From Bradyrhizobium sp. AUGA SZCCT0158 (GTDB lineage: Bacteria > Pseudomonadota > Alphaproteobacteria > Rhizobiales > Xanthobacteraceae): a DNA stretch of 64,000 nucleotides. Of the stretch, positions 16,119 to 23,716 are shown piece after piece. Numbering within the stretch: the stretch's first letter is position 1; each line of letters begins with the position of its first letter. The notes beneath the pieces were generated by a model, which was not told the DNA's origin, did not search any database, and saw nothing but the letters and a program-made list of their open reading frames with translations. Location of the stretch: contig NZ_JAFCME010000024.1 in assembly GCF_018130065.1 (NCBI RefSeq), positions 27,977-91,976 on the forward strand, in the 5' to 3' direction. A program made the position numbers and the translations under genes.

Positions 16119-16850
16119 CTACGCAGCCTCCTGCTGCAGCGGCGCCCAGCCGAATTCCGGATAATATTGCAGCATCATCCGGTCGACATAGGCGGTCAGG
16201 TTGCCGAACTTCTCGGTCTGCTGGCGCAGCGGAGATTCGAAGTACGGCGTCAGGATGCCGGCAATCGCACCGAAAGCGGTGGCATCGGTGCCACAAGGCG
16301 TGTCGCCAAACAGATAGGGCTTGTCGCCGAGCTGAACCGACAGCGCAAACAGCGAACGGACCGCAAGGTCGACATCCTCTTCCGGGGCGTGGCGGCCGAG
16401 ACCGCTCAGCAAGTAGTTCTCCGCCACCCGGAACTGCGCATCCTCGCGCAGCTTCTCGCGCATGTGCTCCGGCGCGCCGTCGAAGAAGTGCGCCGGTCCC
16501 TTGGCGAAATTCTCGGTATCGACCCAGCGGGCGCCGACCAGTGCCCAATAGACGTGATGTTCGATCATCCGCTCGAACGCCCAGGCCTGCGCCCGCGCCT
16601 GCAAGCTCAGCGGCGCGTCGAAATCGAAGCCGTATTTGCCCTCGATATGGGCGCGGATGAAGGTGGAATCGGCGATGCTCTCGGCCTCGTCGACGATGTA
16701 TGGCAGCTGCCCCTTGGGCGAGGCCGGCGGCATCGCCTTCTCCTTGTGATAGGCAAGTCCAGCCATCTTCAGCTGGACCTCGGTCTTGGTCACAAAGGGG
16801 CTGATTTCCGGCAAGCCAAAGCCTGTGCCGAAACCATAGAGCGTGATCAT
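16119..16850 (-). CDS. Glutathione S-transferase family protein
   Basis: This 243-residue protein begins MITLYGFGTGFGLPEISPFVTKTEVQLKMAGLAY, the thioredoxin-like first strand and helix of GSTs, with KGQLPYIVDEAESIADSTFI supplying the glutathione-binding cis-proline and the Asp-Ser pair near residues 50-62. The all-helical C-terminal domain includes GDKPYLFGDTPCGTDATAFG, the usual N-capping segment. Similar proteins include metaxin/Fai1-like GSTs. Substrate unknown. It lies downstream of a small unknown gene on the same strand, behind a promoter region shared with a WYL regulator. Confidence 0.88.
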   Translation of the reverse strand: MITLYGFGTGFGLPEISPFVTKTEVQLKMAGLAYHKEKAMPPASPKGQLPYIVDEAESIADSTFIRAHIEGKYGFDFDAPLSLQARAQAWAFERMIEHHVYWALVGARWVDTENFAKGPAHFFDGAPEHMREKLREDAQFRVAENYLLSGLGRHAPEEDVDLAVRSLFALSVQLGDKPYLFGDTPCGTDATAFGAIAGILTPYFESPLRQQTEKFGNLTAYVDRMMLQYYPEFGWAPLQQEAA

Positions 16851-16917
16851 CCGAAAAACTCCTGATCTCCGTAAGAACGTGGGGAAAGCCTAGCGACGCC
16901 CTGCTGCCACCGTGGTG

Positions 16918-17169
16918 TCAGCAGCAGCAGTGCCGGCCATGACCTTCCTCTTCCTGCGACGCACGGCGTCGCCCGCGGGCCCAGGCAAGGAACTGCCCTT
17001 GCGCAAGGGCGCACATTGCGGTCAATGAGCGCCATGCCAGCTCGACCATCGCCCAGCGCAAATCTGACGTGACGCTGTGGATGGAAACCAGCTGTTCCAG
17101 GGCGAAGACCTGGCTATTCGCAAGACGCCGGCGGCTTTCCAGGGGACCGAATTGGCTGAAAATCGTCAT
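16918..17169 (-). CDS. Small hypothetical protein
   Basis: This 83-residue frame starts MTIFSQFGPLESRRRLANSQ with GAAGGGAA 7 bases before the ATG, and ends in an arginine/glutamate-rich tail and HCCC. I do not recognise a family. The good ribosome site, its place between the WYL regulator promoter and the GST gene, and the lack of a competing gene support it as real, but the C-terminal part could be chance coding. Confidence 0.45.
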   Translation of the reverse strand: MTIFSQFGPLESRRRLANSQVFALEQLVSIHSVTSDLRWAMVELAWRSLTAMCALAQGQFLAWARGRRRASQEEEGHGRHCCC

Positions 17170-17216
17170 GGACAAATTCCCTTCAGTTGAGGTGTTGTCC
17201 CGATATACAGACCCCC

Positions 17217-17238
17217 TGCTGCCAACATGCTGTCAGCA
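17217..17238. promoter_or_regulatory. 22-bp near-perfect palindrome, candidate WYL-regulator operator
   Basis: The sequence runs TGCTGcCAaCATG and then cTGtCAGCA; nine of eleven base pairs are symmetric. It lies in the 129-base gap between the small minus-strand gene and the plus-strand WYL regulator, 60 bases ahead of the regulator's start. YafY-type WYL regulators commonly bind such repeats at their own promoters. Confidence 0.55.
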
Positions 17239-17298
17239 TCGGCCAGGCGGACCTATGAAAAGTGGACTTGCGAAAAGCGACCAGAAAAGAGACTCGCC

Positions 17299-17997
17299 AT
17301 GAGACGCGCCGACCGGCTGTTCCAGATCATTCAGGTGCTCCGGCGCACGCGAAAGCCGCTGACGGCGGACGCGATCGCGGCCGAACTCGAGACCTCGAAA
17401 CGCACCATCTATCGCGACATCGCAACCCTGATCGAACAGCGCGTACCGATCCGCGGCGAGGCCGGCATGGGCTACATCCTGGAGAAGGGGTTCGACCTGC
17501 CGCCGTTGATGCTGACGCCCGACGAGATCGAAGCCGCGGTGCTCGGCGCGCAATGGGTCGTAGGTCACGCCGATCCCGTGCTGGCGCGCGCCGCGCAGGA
17601 CCTGATGGCGAAGATCGCCGACACGGTCCCGGAACGGTTGCGGCCTTTCGTTCTCGAACCTGCAAGCCGGGCGCGGTCGGTCTGGAACCGGGAACCGGAC
17701 CGTATCGACATGGTGCGGACACGCGCCCAGATTCACGAGGGCAAGAAGATCACCCTGGACTATCGCGACGAACATGGCCGCGAGAGCAAGCGCACGATCT
17801 GGCCGATCGCCATCGGCTATCACGAGGCGGTGCGGATCATGGCGGCGTGGTGCGAGCTGCGGAAGGATTTTCGCAGCTTTCGCACCGACCGGGTCGTCGA
17901 CGCGGTGTATCACGACGAGAAATATCCGGAGCGGCGCGATTTGCTGCGGGCGAAATGGCGGCGCAGCCTGGTCTGGGAAGCCCCGAAGGATACATAG
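17299..17997 (+). CDS. YafY-type transcriptional regulator (HTH_11 and WYL domains)
   Basis: This 232-residue protein begins MRRADRLFQIIQVLRRTRKPLTADAIAAELETSKRTIYRDIATL, a classic HTH_11 domain, and continues with the linker and WYL domain (ITLDYRDEHGRESKRTIWPIAIGY, HEAVRIMAAWCELRKDFRSFRTDRV). WYL domains bind small ligands or nucleic acid and set repressor or activator activity. ATG at 17299 is chosen since upstream codons do not extend the HTH. It is divergent from the small gene and GST at 16.1-17.2 kb and has a palindrome in the shared promoter, so local control is likely. Confidence 0.9.
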   Translation: MRRADRLFQIIQVLRRTRKPLTADAIAAELETSKRTIYRDIATLIEQRVPIRGEAGMGYILEKGFDLPPLMLTPDEIEAAVLGAQWVVGHADPVLARAAQDLMAKIADTVPERLRPFVLEPASRARSVWNREPDRIDMVRTRAQIHEGKKITLDYRDEHGRESKRTIWPIAIGYHEAVRIMAAWCELRKDFRSFRTDRVVDAVYHDEKYPERRDLLRAKWRRSLVWEAPKDT

Positions 17998-18105
17998 TGT
18001 CGTTCCGGGGCGACACGTAGTGTCGAACCCGGAACCTCGAGATTCCCCGATGTGCAATGGCACATCTGAGGTTCACGCGAAGACGCGTGCCCGGAATGAC
18101 GGAGC
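17998..18105. repeat. Diverged GTTCCGGG palindromic repeat
   Basis: GTCGTTCCGGGGCGACAC at the left is answered by GTGCCCGGAATGAC at the right, with inner GATGTGCAATGGCACATC hairpin. It separates the WYL gene from the next gene and belongs to the GTCCCGG superfamily seen across the window. Confidence 0.65.
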
Positions 18106-18146
18106 GTGTCACTGGCCGGACGCTTCATTCCGCGCTAAACGGCAGC

Positions 18147-18467
18147 ATGGATGAAGCCGGATCAACATCTGCCAGCGAAAGCCCCTGCCAGGCCTGCGGC
18201 GCTTGCTGCAGCTATTCCCGGAACTGGCCGCGCTTCACGACCGAGGATGATGCCGACCTCGACCTGATCCCGGAGAAATTCGTCAACGATCGGCTGTCGG
18301 GAATGCGCTGCGACGGCGACCGCTGTTCGGCGTTGTCAGGCAAGGTCGGCGAGGCGACGGCGTGCACCATCTATGCGGTGCGGCCGGAGGTATGCCGGAC
18401 CTGCATGCCCGGCGACCCCGAATGCGCGATGGCGCGGAAGCGGCATGGGCTGGCGGTGTTGGTGTAG
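18147..18467 (+). CDS. YkgJ-family cysteine cluster protein (zinc- or iron-chelating)
   Basis: This 106-residue protein contains SPCQACGACCSYSRNWPRF (C-x2-C-x2-CC near residues 14-21), CDGDRCSAL, ACTIYAVRPEVCRTCMPGDPEC, the eight-cysteine layout of UPF0153/YkgJ proteins thought to bind a metal or Fe-S cluster. The ATG at 18147 avoids translating the repeat upstream; ATGs at 18057 and 18096 are in frame but run through that repeat. Function unknown. Confidence 0.82.
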   Translation: MDEAGSTSASESPCQACGACCSYSRNWPRFTTEDDADLDLIPEKFVNDRLSGMRCDGDRCSALSGKVGEATACTIYAVRPEVCRTCMPGDPECAMARKRHGLAVLV

Positions 18468-18477
18468 CCTCACCGCT

Positions 18478-18592
18478 GTCGTCCCGGCGAAGGCCTAGCC
18501 ACGATGCTTGTTGTTGAAAAGTCCCTACCCGCTTGCCGCATCACAACGGCCGCGGCGTATGGCTCCCGGCCTTCGCCGGGACGACGTGCGGA
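18478..18592. repeat. Palindromic repeat, GTCGTCCCGGCGAAGGC family
   Basis: GTCGTCCCGGCGAAGGCC on the left pairs with GGCCTTCGCCGGGACGAC on the right; the loop carries CCGCGGCGTATGG, as in the copies at 28546-28685, 35709-35853, 41508-41635, 54109-54233 and 63786-63912. It lies between convergent genes. Confidence 0.85.
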
Positions 18593-18597
18593 AAAAC

Positions 18598-18999
18598 TTA
18601 AGCCGGCACCGCTTCGGCGAGGTCTTCGTCGTCGAGATCTTCAATCGGAGCGAAGGTGGAGAGCGGCTTGGTCGAGAGCGTGATCGGCTTGCGGTTGCCG
18701 TAGGACGACGAGGGCGTGGAGCGCGCGGCCGGTTCGCGGGACAGCGCGTAGAGAGTCGAGCCGACGCGCCCGCCCAGCGAGATCAGCTCGCGCTCGGTGC
18801 AGCTGGCGGCAATGGCGAGGGCCAGCGAGTGCAGGTGGCTGCGGCGGTAGCAGAACAGCGCCAGCATGGCGCGCGTCTCGGAGGAGACACTCTCCACCAG
18901 AAGCGGCAGCCCGTTGGCGTTGGCGCGGTACATCTCGCCGAGCAACTCGTCCCTAACGGGGCAGAAATCGTTCTCGAAGGCGTCGCGGCTTGAAAACAT
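18598..18999 (-). CDS. Hypothetical protein
   Basis: This 133-residue protein starts MFSSRDAFENDFCPVRDELLGEMYR, is mostly helical to about residue 85 (LALFCYRRSHLHSLALAIAASCTERELISLGG), then has a low-complexity Ser/Pro tail and an acidic end (IEDLDDEDLAEAVPA). AGGGAGA precedes the ATG by 6 bases. No signal peptide or membrane segment. I do not recognise a named domain; the clean ribosome site and composition say it is real. Confidence 0.75.
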   Translation of the reverse strand: MFSSRDAFENDFCPVRDELLGEMYRANANGLPLLVESVSSETRAMLALFCYRRSHLHSLALAIAASCTERELISLGGRVGSTLYALSREPAARSTPSSSYGNRKPITLSTKPLSTFAPIEDLDDEDLAEAVPA

Positions 19000-19251
19000 T
19001 GCGGTTCTCCCTATGCGGAAGATGCAGTGCAATACTCTAACGAAAGGTTAACCACCCGTACCAGTAGTGTTCCGGTGCTCTTGCCAGTTTCGACCAAATC
19101 GGACCGGCGCGGCCGGTGATTCGCCTGGCGCGAATGGCGCCTAAATCCCTGCCGCCACGGGCTGGACGGCGGTCACGTGCAGACCCGGCAGGCTATGCGT
19201 GAGGGAGGCTGGTGCCTATCCGGAATACTCCGGTCCGATTCTTGTTTTGAC

Positions 19252-19295
19252 GCGTTTTCTTTACGCGAACCGGTATCCACTTCGCTGGAAAACGC
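19252..19295. repeat. Short dispersed inverted repeat GCGTTTTC / GAAAACGC
   Basis: Eight-base arms flank GCGAACCGGTATCCACTTCG. I know this as a commonly scattered sequence in Bradyrhizobium-type genomes (recollection, unchecked). The remaining part of the 306-base gap 19000-19305 shows no gene or other structure. Confidence 0.5.
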
Positions 19296-19305
19296 TCTGA
19301 CCGGA

Positions 19306-19698
19306 TCAGTTCGCGGCCATGTAGATCGCCAGGCCGAAGCCGGTCAGATGGTGCAGCGCCTGATCGACGCCGATCAGCGTCCAGAACCAGGGATGCTCGT
19401 TCTCCAGCGTCACCCCGAAGGACGATGCGCAGATCCCCTTGATGCGGTCGATCGTGAGGTGAATGGCGAAATCGATGAAGGCGACGAACCAGAACCGTGG
19501 CGCGACCACCATGATCAGCAGCAACGATGTCACGAGATGCACCGAGCAGTGCGCCAGCAACGGCATCGCCCAGCCGGTCTTCTGGTCCTTGCCGATCGCC
19601 ATCCAGGACGTCTGAAAAATGAAGTCGGCAATGATGTGCTTCACCGTAAGAAGCAACATCCATCCTATCAGCGCACCAACCGGGACCGACGACGACAT
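19306..19698 (-). CDS. DUF3307-family membrane protein
   Basis: This protein of about 130 residues has several hydrophobic helices. The motif KHIIADFIFQTSWMAIGKDQKTGWAMPLLAHCSVHLVTSLLL followed by FIDFAIHLTIDRIKG matches DUF3307, whose members are small inner-membrane proteins of unknown role. ATG at 19698 is used; a TTG at 19713 would add five residues. No strong ribosome site is visible. It stands alone. Confidence 0.75.
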   Translation of the reverse strand: MSSSVPVGALIGWMLLLTVKHIIADFIFQTSWMAIGKDQKTGWAMPLLAHCSVHLVTSLLLIMVVAPRFWFVAFIDFAIHLTIDRIKGICASSFGVTLENEHPWFWTLIGVDQALHHLTGFGLAIYMAAN

Positions 19699-19713
19699 GG
19701 AAGGAAACAACAA

Positions 19714-20071
19714 AGCTGACGCCCTTTGCTGGGACTAACGAGGTGGCAATAAAACCGGGGGTCTAGGCTGTCAGCGAATTTTCTTCTCGAACCCGGACGT
19801 GAACGTTGCCGTTATTTATGGCACCTCCCGGACCGGAATGCACCTGTGAGTGGCTGGAAAAAAGCGTGGTGTGGCCCAACGGCGATACTGCGGCATCGGC
19901 GCGCAGCTCTGCGCGGGTAAGGTTACCCGCGGGGGGCGATTTGCAATCCGGCGGGGGCAGGATATCATTGCCGTGCAGGAAATTGTCGTTCGTTTCTAGG
20001 TATTTACGAATTCATTTGGATGGCCTCCGACGCCGATCTGGCGGCGGGATGTCCTCCGACCGGGTATAGCC
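19714..20071. other. Intergenic region without a recognised gene
   Basis: These 358 bases lie between the divergent DUF3307 and TAXI genes. Contains a short GC hairpin (GGTTACCCGCGGGGGG area) and an AT-richer patch near 19993-20015 that could carry the TAXI promoter. No credible reading frame. Confidence 0.5.
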
Positions 20072-21475
20072 ATGAGTGCTGAGGCCCCAACACCAAAACC
20101 CGGTATGCCACGGCGCCTCCGTATGCCGGTCGTCAAGAGCAACCGCTCCCAGATCGTGCTGTTTTCGATCCTGACCCTGATTCTCACCGCCGCAACGATG
20201 TGGGGCGGCCGGGCTTTGCTGCGAAATTCGGAGACGCTGGTCTTTGCCGTCGGCGAAGCCAATGGGCCCGAAGCGCGCTTTGCCGCCCGGCTTGCCGCCG
20301 TCCTGAAGAACAATTCGTCGCGGCTGCACCTCAAGATCGTGCCCAACGCCGACAACGCCAAGGCGGTCGCCCAGTTCGACCGCAAGGAAGCCAACCTGGC
20401 GATTTTGCGCACCGACGCGAAAATCCCGTCCCGGGCGCGCGCGGTTGCGATCCTTGAACACGACCTGCTGCTGCTGATCAGTCCCGCCGGCAAAAAGATC
20501 AAGACCGTCACCGAACTGAAGAAAAAGAGGATCGCCGTCGTCGCCGACCGCGAGAGTAGCGTCACGCTGATCCGGAACATGCTCGAGCTTTCCGAGCAGC
20601 CGGAAGCAGCGGCGCGAATCCAGATGGCACCGCCGGGGTCGACCTTCGACAGGCTGTTCGCGTCGGGCTTCGGCGCCGTGGTCGCGGTCGTCCATGCCTC
20701 GAAGGTCGTAAAGGACAGGAGTTACGAGCAACATGCCAGGCGCGGCGGCTTCACGCTGAACGCGATCGACGCCGCGAAGGCGATCACCCGGAAACATCCT
20801 GCCCTTTCGGAGGAAACGGTCACGACCGGCATGCTGTCGGCGTCGCCGACGCTGCCCGAGGAAGATATCGAGACCATCGGGCTGCAATGGCTGCTGGTCG
20901 CGCAGTCAAATCTGTCGACGACAACCGTCAGCGACCTCGCGCGCATCATCTACGAGAACAAGGCCGAACTCGCGCTCGACGGCGGCTTCGCCTCCAGGAT
21001 CGAACCGGCCGCGACCGACAAGGATGCCTTCATCGTCGCGCATCCCGGCGCTACCGAATACATCAACGACGAGATCAAGTCGTTCGTGGAGCGCTACAGT
21101 GACCTGATGTATGTTGCCATCGCGGCGCTCGGCATCATCGGCTCGCTGTTCGCCACCATCTACACCAAGGTCACACGCGTCGCGCCCGAAAAGGCCAGCC
21201 AGCTGGCCACCGCCATCCTCGATATCGGGCAGCGGATGGCGGATGCCAAATCCCTCGACCAACTCGACGAGTTGCAGGACCAACTTGAAGCCATTCTTCG
21301 GCGTGTGGTGATAGGGCTGCGCGACGGCACCATCTCCAGCGACGGGCTGGACACGTTCAAGCTCGGCTATGAATTCGTGCGCGATGAAATCGGCATGCGC
21401 CGCGATCATCTGAAGCGGCACCCGCCGCCCCAGGACGACAAGGTGGTAGCCGTGAAGACCGCGCAAAGCGCGTGA
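20072..21475 (+). CDS. Membrane-anchored TAXI-family solute receptor with cytoplasmic tail
   Basis: This 467-residue protein has an uncleaved N-terminal membrane helix (about residues 28-46), a periplasmic TAXI/NMT1-like binding domain (LVFAVGEANGPEARFAARLAAVLK, ANLAILRTDAKIP, VTELKKKRIAVVADRES, FDRLFASGFGAVVAVV), then a second membrane helix around 345-363 and a charged helical tail of about 100 residues (SQLATAILDIGQRMADAKSLDQLDELQDQLEAILRRV). TAXI proteins normally feed fused TRAP permeases, but none is encoded nearby. The topology resembles a sensor or scaffold more than a free receptor (inference). Confidence 0.82.
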   Translation: MSAEAPTPKPGMPRRLRMPVVKSNRSQIVLFSILTLILTAATMWGGRALLRNSETLVFAVGEANGPEARFAARLAAVLKNNSSRLHLKIVPNADNAKAVAQFDRKEANLAILRTDAKIPSRARAVAILEHDLLLLISPAGKKIKTVTELKKKRIAVVADRESSVTLIRNMLELSEQPEAAARIQMAPPGSTFDRLFASGFGAVVAVVHASKVVKDRSYEQHARRGGFTLNAIDAAKAITRKHPALSEETVTTGMLSASPTLPEEDIETIGLQWLLVAQSNLSTTTVSDLARIIYENKAELALDGGFASRIEPAATDKDAFIVAHPGATEYINDEIKSFVERYSDLMYVAIAALGIIGSLFATIYTKVTRVAPEKASQLATAILDIGQRMADAKSLDQLDELQDQLEAILRRVVIGLRDGTISSDGLDTFKLGYEFVRDEIGMRRDHLKRHPPPQDDKVVAVKTAQSA

Positions 21476-21516
21476 CTTTAGCCGTACAGAGATTAGATCG
21501 AAGTGCATCCACGACG

Positions 21517-21745
21517 GAGCTGCGCTCCCTCTCCCGCTCTTGCGGGGGAGGCGTAGGCGGCCTACGGCCGCCGTCCTTGAGCTTAAGAACGCCGATGCGT
21601 AGCATCGGCTATGGGTGGGGGTGCCGCCACGAGTCAGACTGTTCGTGTGGAGAGAGTTTCCCCCACCCGGATCGCATCTGCCGATGCGATCCGACCTAAG
21701 AGCGAGCTTCGCTCGTCTCGACCCCGCAAGAGCGGGAGAGGTGAA
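21517..21745. repeat. Long palindromic repeat, CTCTCCCGCTC family
   Basis: GCTCCCTCTCCCGCTCTTGC on the left pairs with GCAAGAGCGGGAGAGG at the right end. Inside are GGCGGCCTACGGCCGCC and ATCGGCTATG-type hairpins and GGGTGGGGG / CCCCCACCC arms. It separates convergent genes. Compare 24507-24702 and 37424-37608, which share the inner blocks. Confidence 0.82.
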
Positions 21746-21750
21746 GCGAG

Positions 21751-22635
21751 TCACCCCGCAGCGGCGTTCGAGCCGCTGGCCGGGACCCGCGCCCTGATTT
21801 CCTCGATCTTGCGCTTGAGCGCGGCCTGCCGCGGATCGGGCAGCGCCGCCGCGCGCGCTTCCGCTACCGCTCCGGCCAGATCCGATAGCGCCAGCACGCC
21901 GTCGAAGGTCGGCTTGGCCAGGCCGTCGATGATCGCGTTCCAGTCCGCCATGCCCTGACGGTAGACGTCGCCATAGCCCTCGATCATGGTCGCGGTCTGC
22001 ACGATTTCGGAAGCCGCGGCCGGCTGTTTGTCCAGGCTGCGGCTAATCATGTGAAGCCAGCGTTCGACCCACAGCCGCTCCTTGGCGTAACGCACCGAAT
22101 AGCGCCGCCACCGCTTCAGCCCGGCTTCAATCTTGAGGCGGCGAACGCCGAGACGGCTTGCCGCGCTGAAACGCATGGAAATCCGCTTGTGCGCCCACCC
22201 CGCCCAGTTAAGCACATCGATCAGATATTCCGCGATAATGGCGGGGAGCGCGCTGACCAGTTCGTCGACCCGGAACTTCCTGATATCGACGACCGGATTG
22301 TAGTTCCCGCCGGACCCCTCGTTGAATTCGGCAAGCTTGAGCTGCGCGATCCGGATCGGATCCTGATAGCTCATGCGCACCGCCATCAGCCGCGCGATCT
22401 CGACCAGCATCGCATCATCGACCCCGTTGCGGCCGACGAACCGCCGCAACCGGTCGACGTAAAGCTGCGCGTAGCTGGTGCTTTGATATTCGATCAGGAG
22501 GTGGATGGCATCGCTTGCAACTGCGGTGACAGCCTCCGGCAGACCTTCGGGAAGAAACGGCGGGGTGTCGTCCTCTTCACCGATGAAATCGGCGAACAGA
22601 TAACGGAGCGACGACAGGAAACCGCGGTCTGACAC
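21751..22635 (-). CDS. Stand-alone DUF6537-like protein (C-terminal domain of indolepyruvate oxidoreductases)
   Basis: This 294-residue protein contains LIEYQSTSYAQLYVDRLRRFV and EIARLMAVRMSYQDPIRIAQLKLAEF, a pattern I match to the C-terminal DUF6537 region of fused indolepyruvate ferredoxin oxidoreductases, but no TPP- or Fe-S-binding domain is present. The middle (VRRLKIEAGLKRWRRYSVRYAKERLWVERWLHMISRSL) is very basic. GTG at 22635 follows the stop of the cyclic-nucleotide gene by 17 bases. A partner oxidoreductase subunit is not in the window. The family match is by eye and tentative. Confidence 0.55.
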   Translation of the reverse strand: MSDRGFLSSLRYLFADFIGEEDDTPPFLPEGLPEAVTAVASDAIHLLIEYQSTSYAQLYVDRLRRFVGRNGVDDAMLVEIARLMAVRMSYQDPIRIAQLKLAEFNEGSGGNYNPVVDIRKFRVDELVSALPAIIAEYLIDVLNWAGWAHKRISMRFSAASRLGVRRLKIEAGLKRWRRYSVRYAKERLWVERWLHMISRSLDKQPAAASEIVQTATMIEGYGDVYRQGMADWNAIIDGLAKPTFDGVLALSDLAGAVAEARAAALPDPRQAALKRKIEEIRARVPASGSNAAAG

Positions 22636-22652
22636 TCCCTTGGCTCCGGCCT

Positions 22653-23321
22653 CTATGCGGGTTTCGGCCCGGCGGCAGATGCCGCCGTTTGCTGGGCGAG
22701 CTGGTGCTGCAGCGTCTCGAGGTTCTGAAACAACCGGGCGCTGGCGAGGCGAAGGAAGTAAAAGCCGAACGCCGGGTTTTGAACGTAGAGTTCCTCGACC
22801 TTGCTGTAGCTGACGCTCAGCACGAGGCCGGCCTCGACGCATTCCAGCGACTGGGTGCGCGTGTTCGACGGCGACAGCATGCCAAGCTCACCGACGATGG
22901 CGCCGACCGGCAAGACGATGCCGGACTCGACCAGCTTGAACTTGCCGCTGACGATGTAGAGCATGTCTTCGGCCTTCTCGTCCTTGTAGAACAGCATCTC
23001 CCCGGCCGCGCAATCGCGTTCGGTCATGAACGGCTTCAGCCAATCCATCGACAGGTCGCTGTTGACCGATTTTTTCACGTCGCGCACGAGCTGCAGCATC
23101 TGGTGCAGCCGCCAGGAATTGACCAGCAGCATCGCCGCCTGCACCACCATGACCAGATAATTACGGGACGGAATGGCGGTCAGGAACAGGGCGATGTTGG
23201 CGAGAATGCCGAACACCCGCAAAGGAATCATGGTCCGCATCGTGGTGGTGGCGATCACGAAGATCGACGCGAAGAGCATGCCGGCGGTGCCGGCGTGTTG
23301 TGCCAAATGAGACGGATCCAT
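22653..23321 (-). CDS. Popeye-like membrane protein with cyclic nucleotide-binding domain
   Basis: This 222-residue protein has two to three hydrophobic helices in the first 75 residues (AGMLFASIFVIATTT; VFGILANIALFLTAI; LVMVVQAAMLLVNSWRL) followed by a Crp-type beta-roll domain, about 90-200 (MTERDCAAGEMLFYKDEKAEDMLYIVSGKFKL, VLPVGAIVGELGMLS). The GELGMLSPSNTRT segment corresponds to the phosphate-binding cassette, where the canonical arginine lies a few residues on. No DNA-binding helix follows. The layout is that of Popeye-domain proteins, cAMP sensors in membranes. It is upstream of the DUF6537-like gene. Confidence 0.72.
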   Translation of the reverse strand: MDPSHLAQHAGTAGMLFASIFVIATTTMRTMIPLRVFGILANIALFLTAIPSRNYLVMVVQAAMLLVNSWRLHQMLQLVRDVKKSVNSDLSMDWLKPFMTERDCAAGEMLFYKDEKAEDMLYIVSGKFKLVESGIVLPVGAIVGELGMLSPSNTRTQSLECVEAGLVLSVSYSKVEELYVQNPAFGFYFLRLASARLFQNLETLQHQLAQQTAASAAGPKPA

Positions 23322-23484
23322 TGGAGGCCAACCAATTTTTCAGGGAGTGAATTTTTTCGCGATTTTATTGCAGTGCCGCTATCGTAAAGGCCGCAGGCTA
23401 TTTTCGATATGCGGGGAAAAAACGACGATTTGTCGGGATTCGACAAAATTCACCCCCCGCCCGGGCTTGCCGCGCAGCCGCGCC

Positions 23485-23699
23485 GGCGGGCATTTCGACG
23501 CGATATCGCGGTTTGCCGGCCGTCGTTGACGGCCTTCCCTGCGGCGGGCACTTTCGGCAGCACCACGCGGCCGTCGAAGCTGTTGGTGCTTGACCTCGTC
23601 GATTTTCGCCTGCTGATGGCACGGCATCCTGACCTCGCCCGGGTCATCGACGCCGAGGCCAAACGGCGCGCGCAAGAAAACAAACAAGAGCACAAGTAA
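23485..23699 (+). pseudogene. Remnant of a cyclic nucleotide-gated channel-like protein (C-terminus, frameshifted)
   Basis: The last frame reads KLLVLDLVDFRLLMARHPDLARVIDAEAKRR, the usual ending of the cyclic nucleotide-binding domain in bacterial channel proteins. Just upstream, in another frame, GGHFDAISRFAGRR resembles the preceding phosphate-binding segment. No N-terminal channel part is present. This reads as a decayed gene; the match is by eye. Confidence 0.45.
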
Positions 23700-23716
23700 C
23701 AAGAATGGAGAACGAG

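Noticed and set aside
15735..16865. A 376-codon plus-strand frame over the histidine-rich and GST genes
   Set aside because: Val/Met repeats at its start are just the complement of the His tract; GST is the credible gene.
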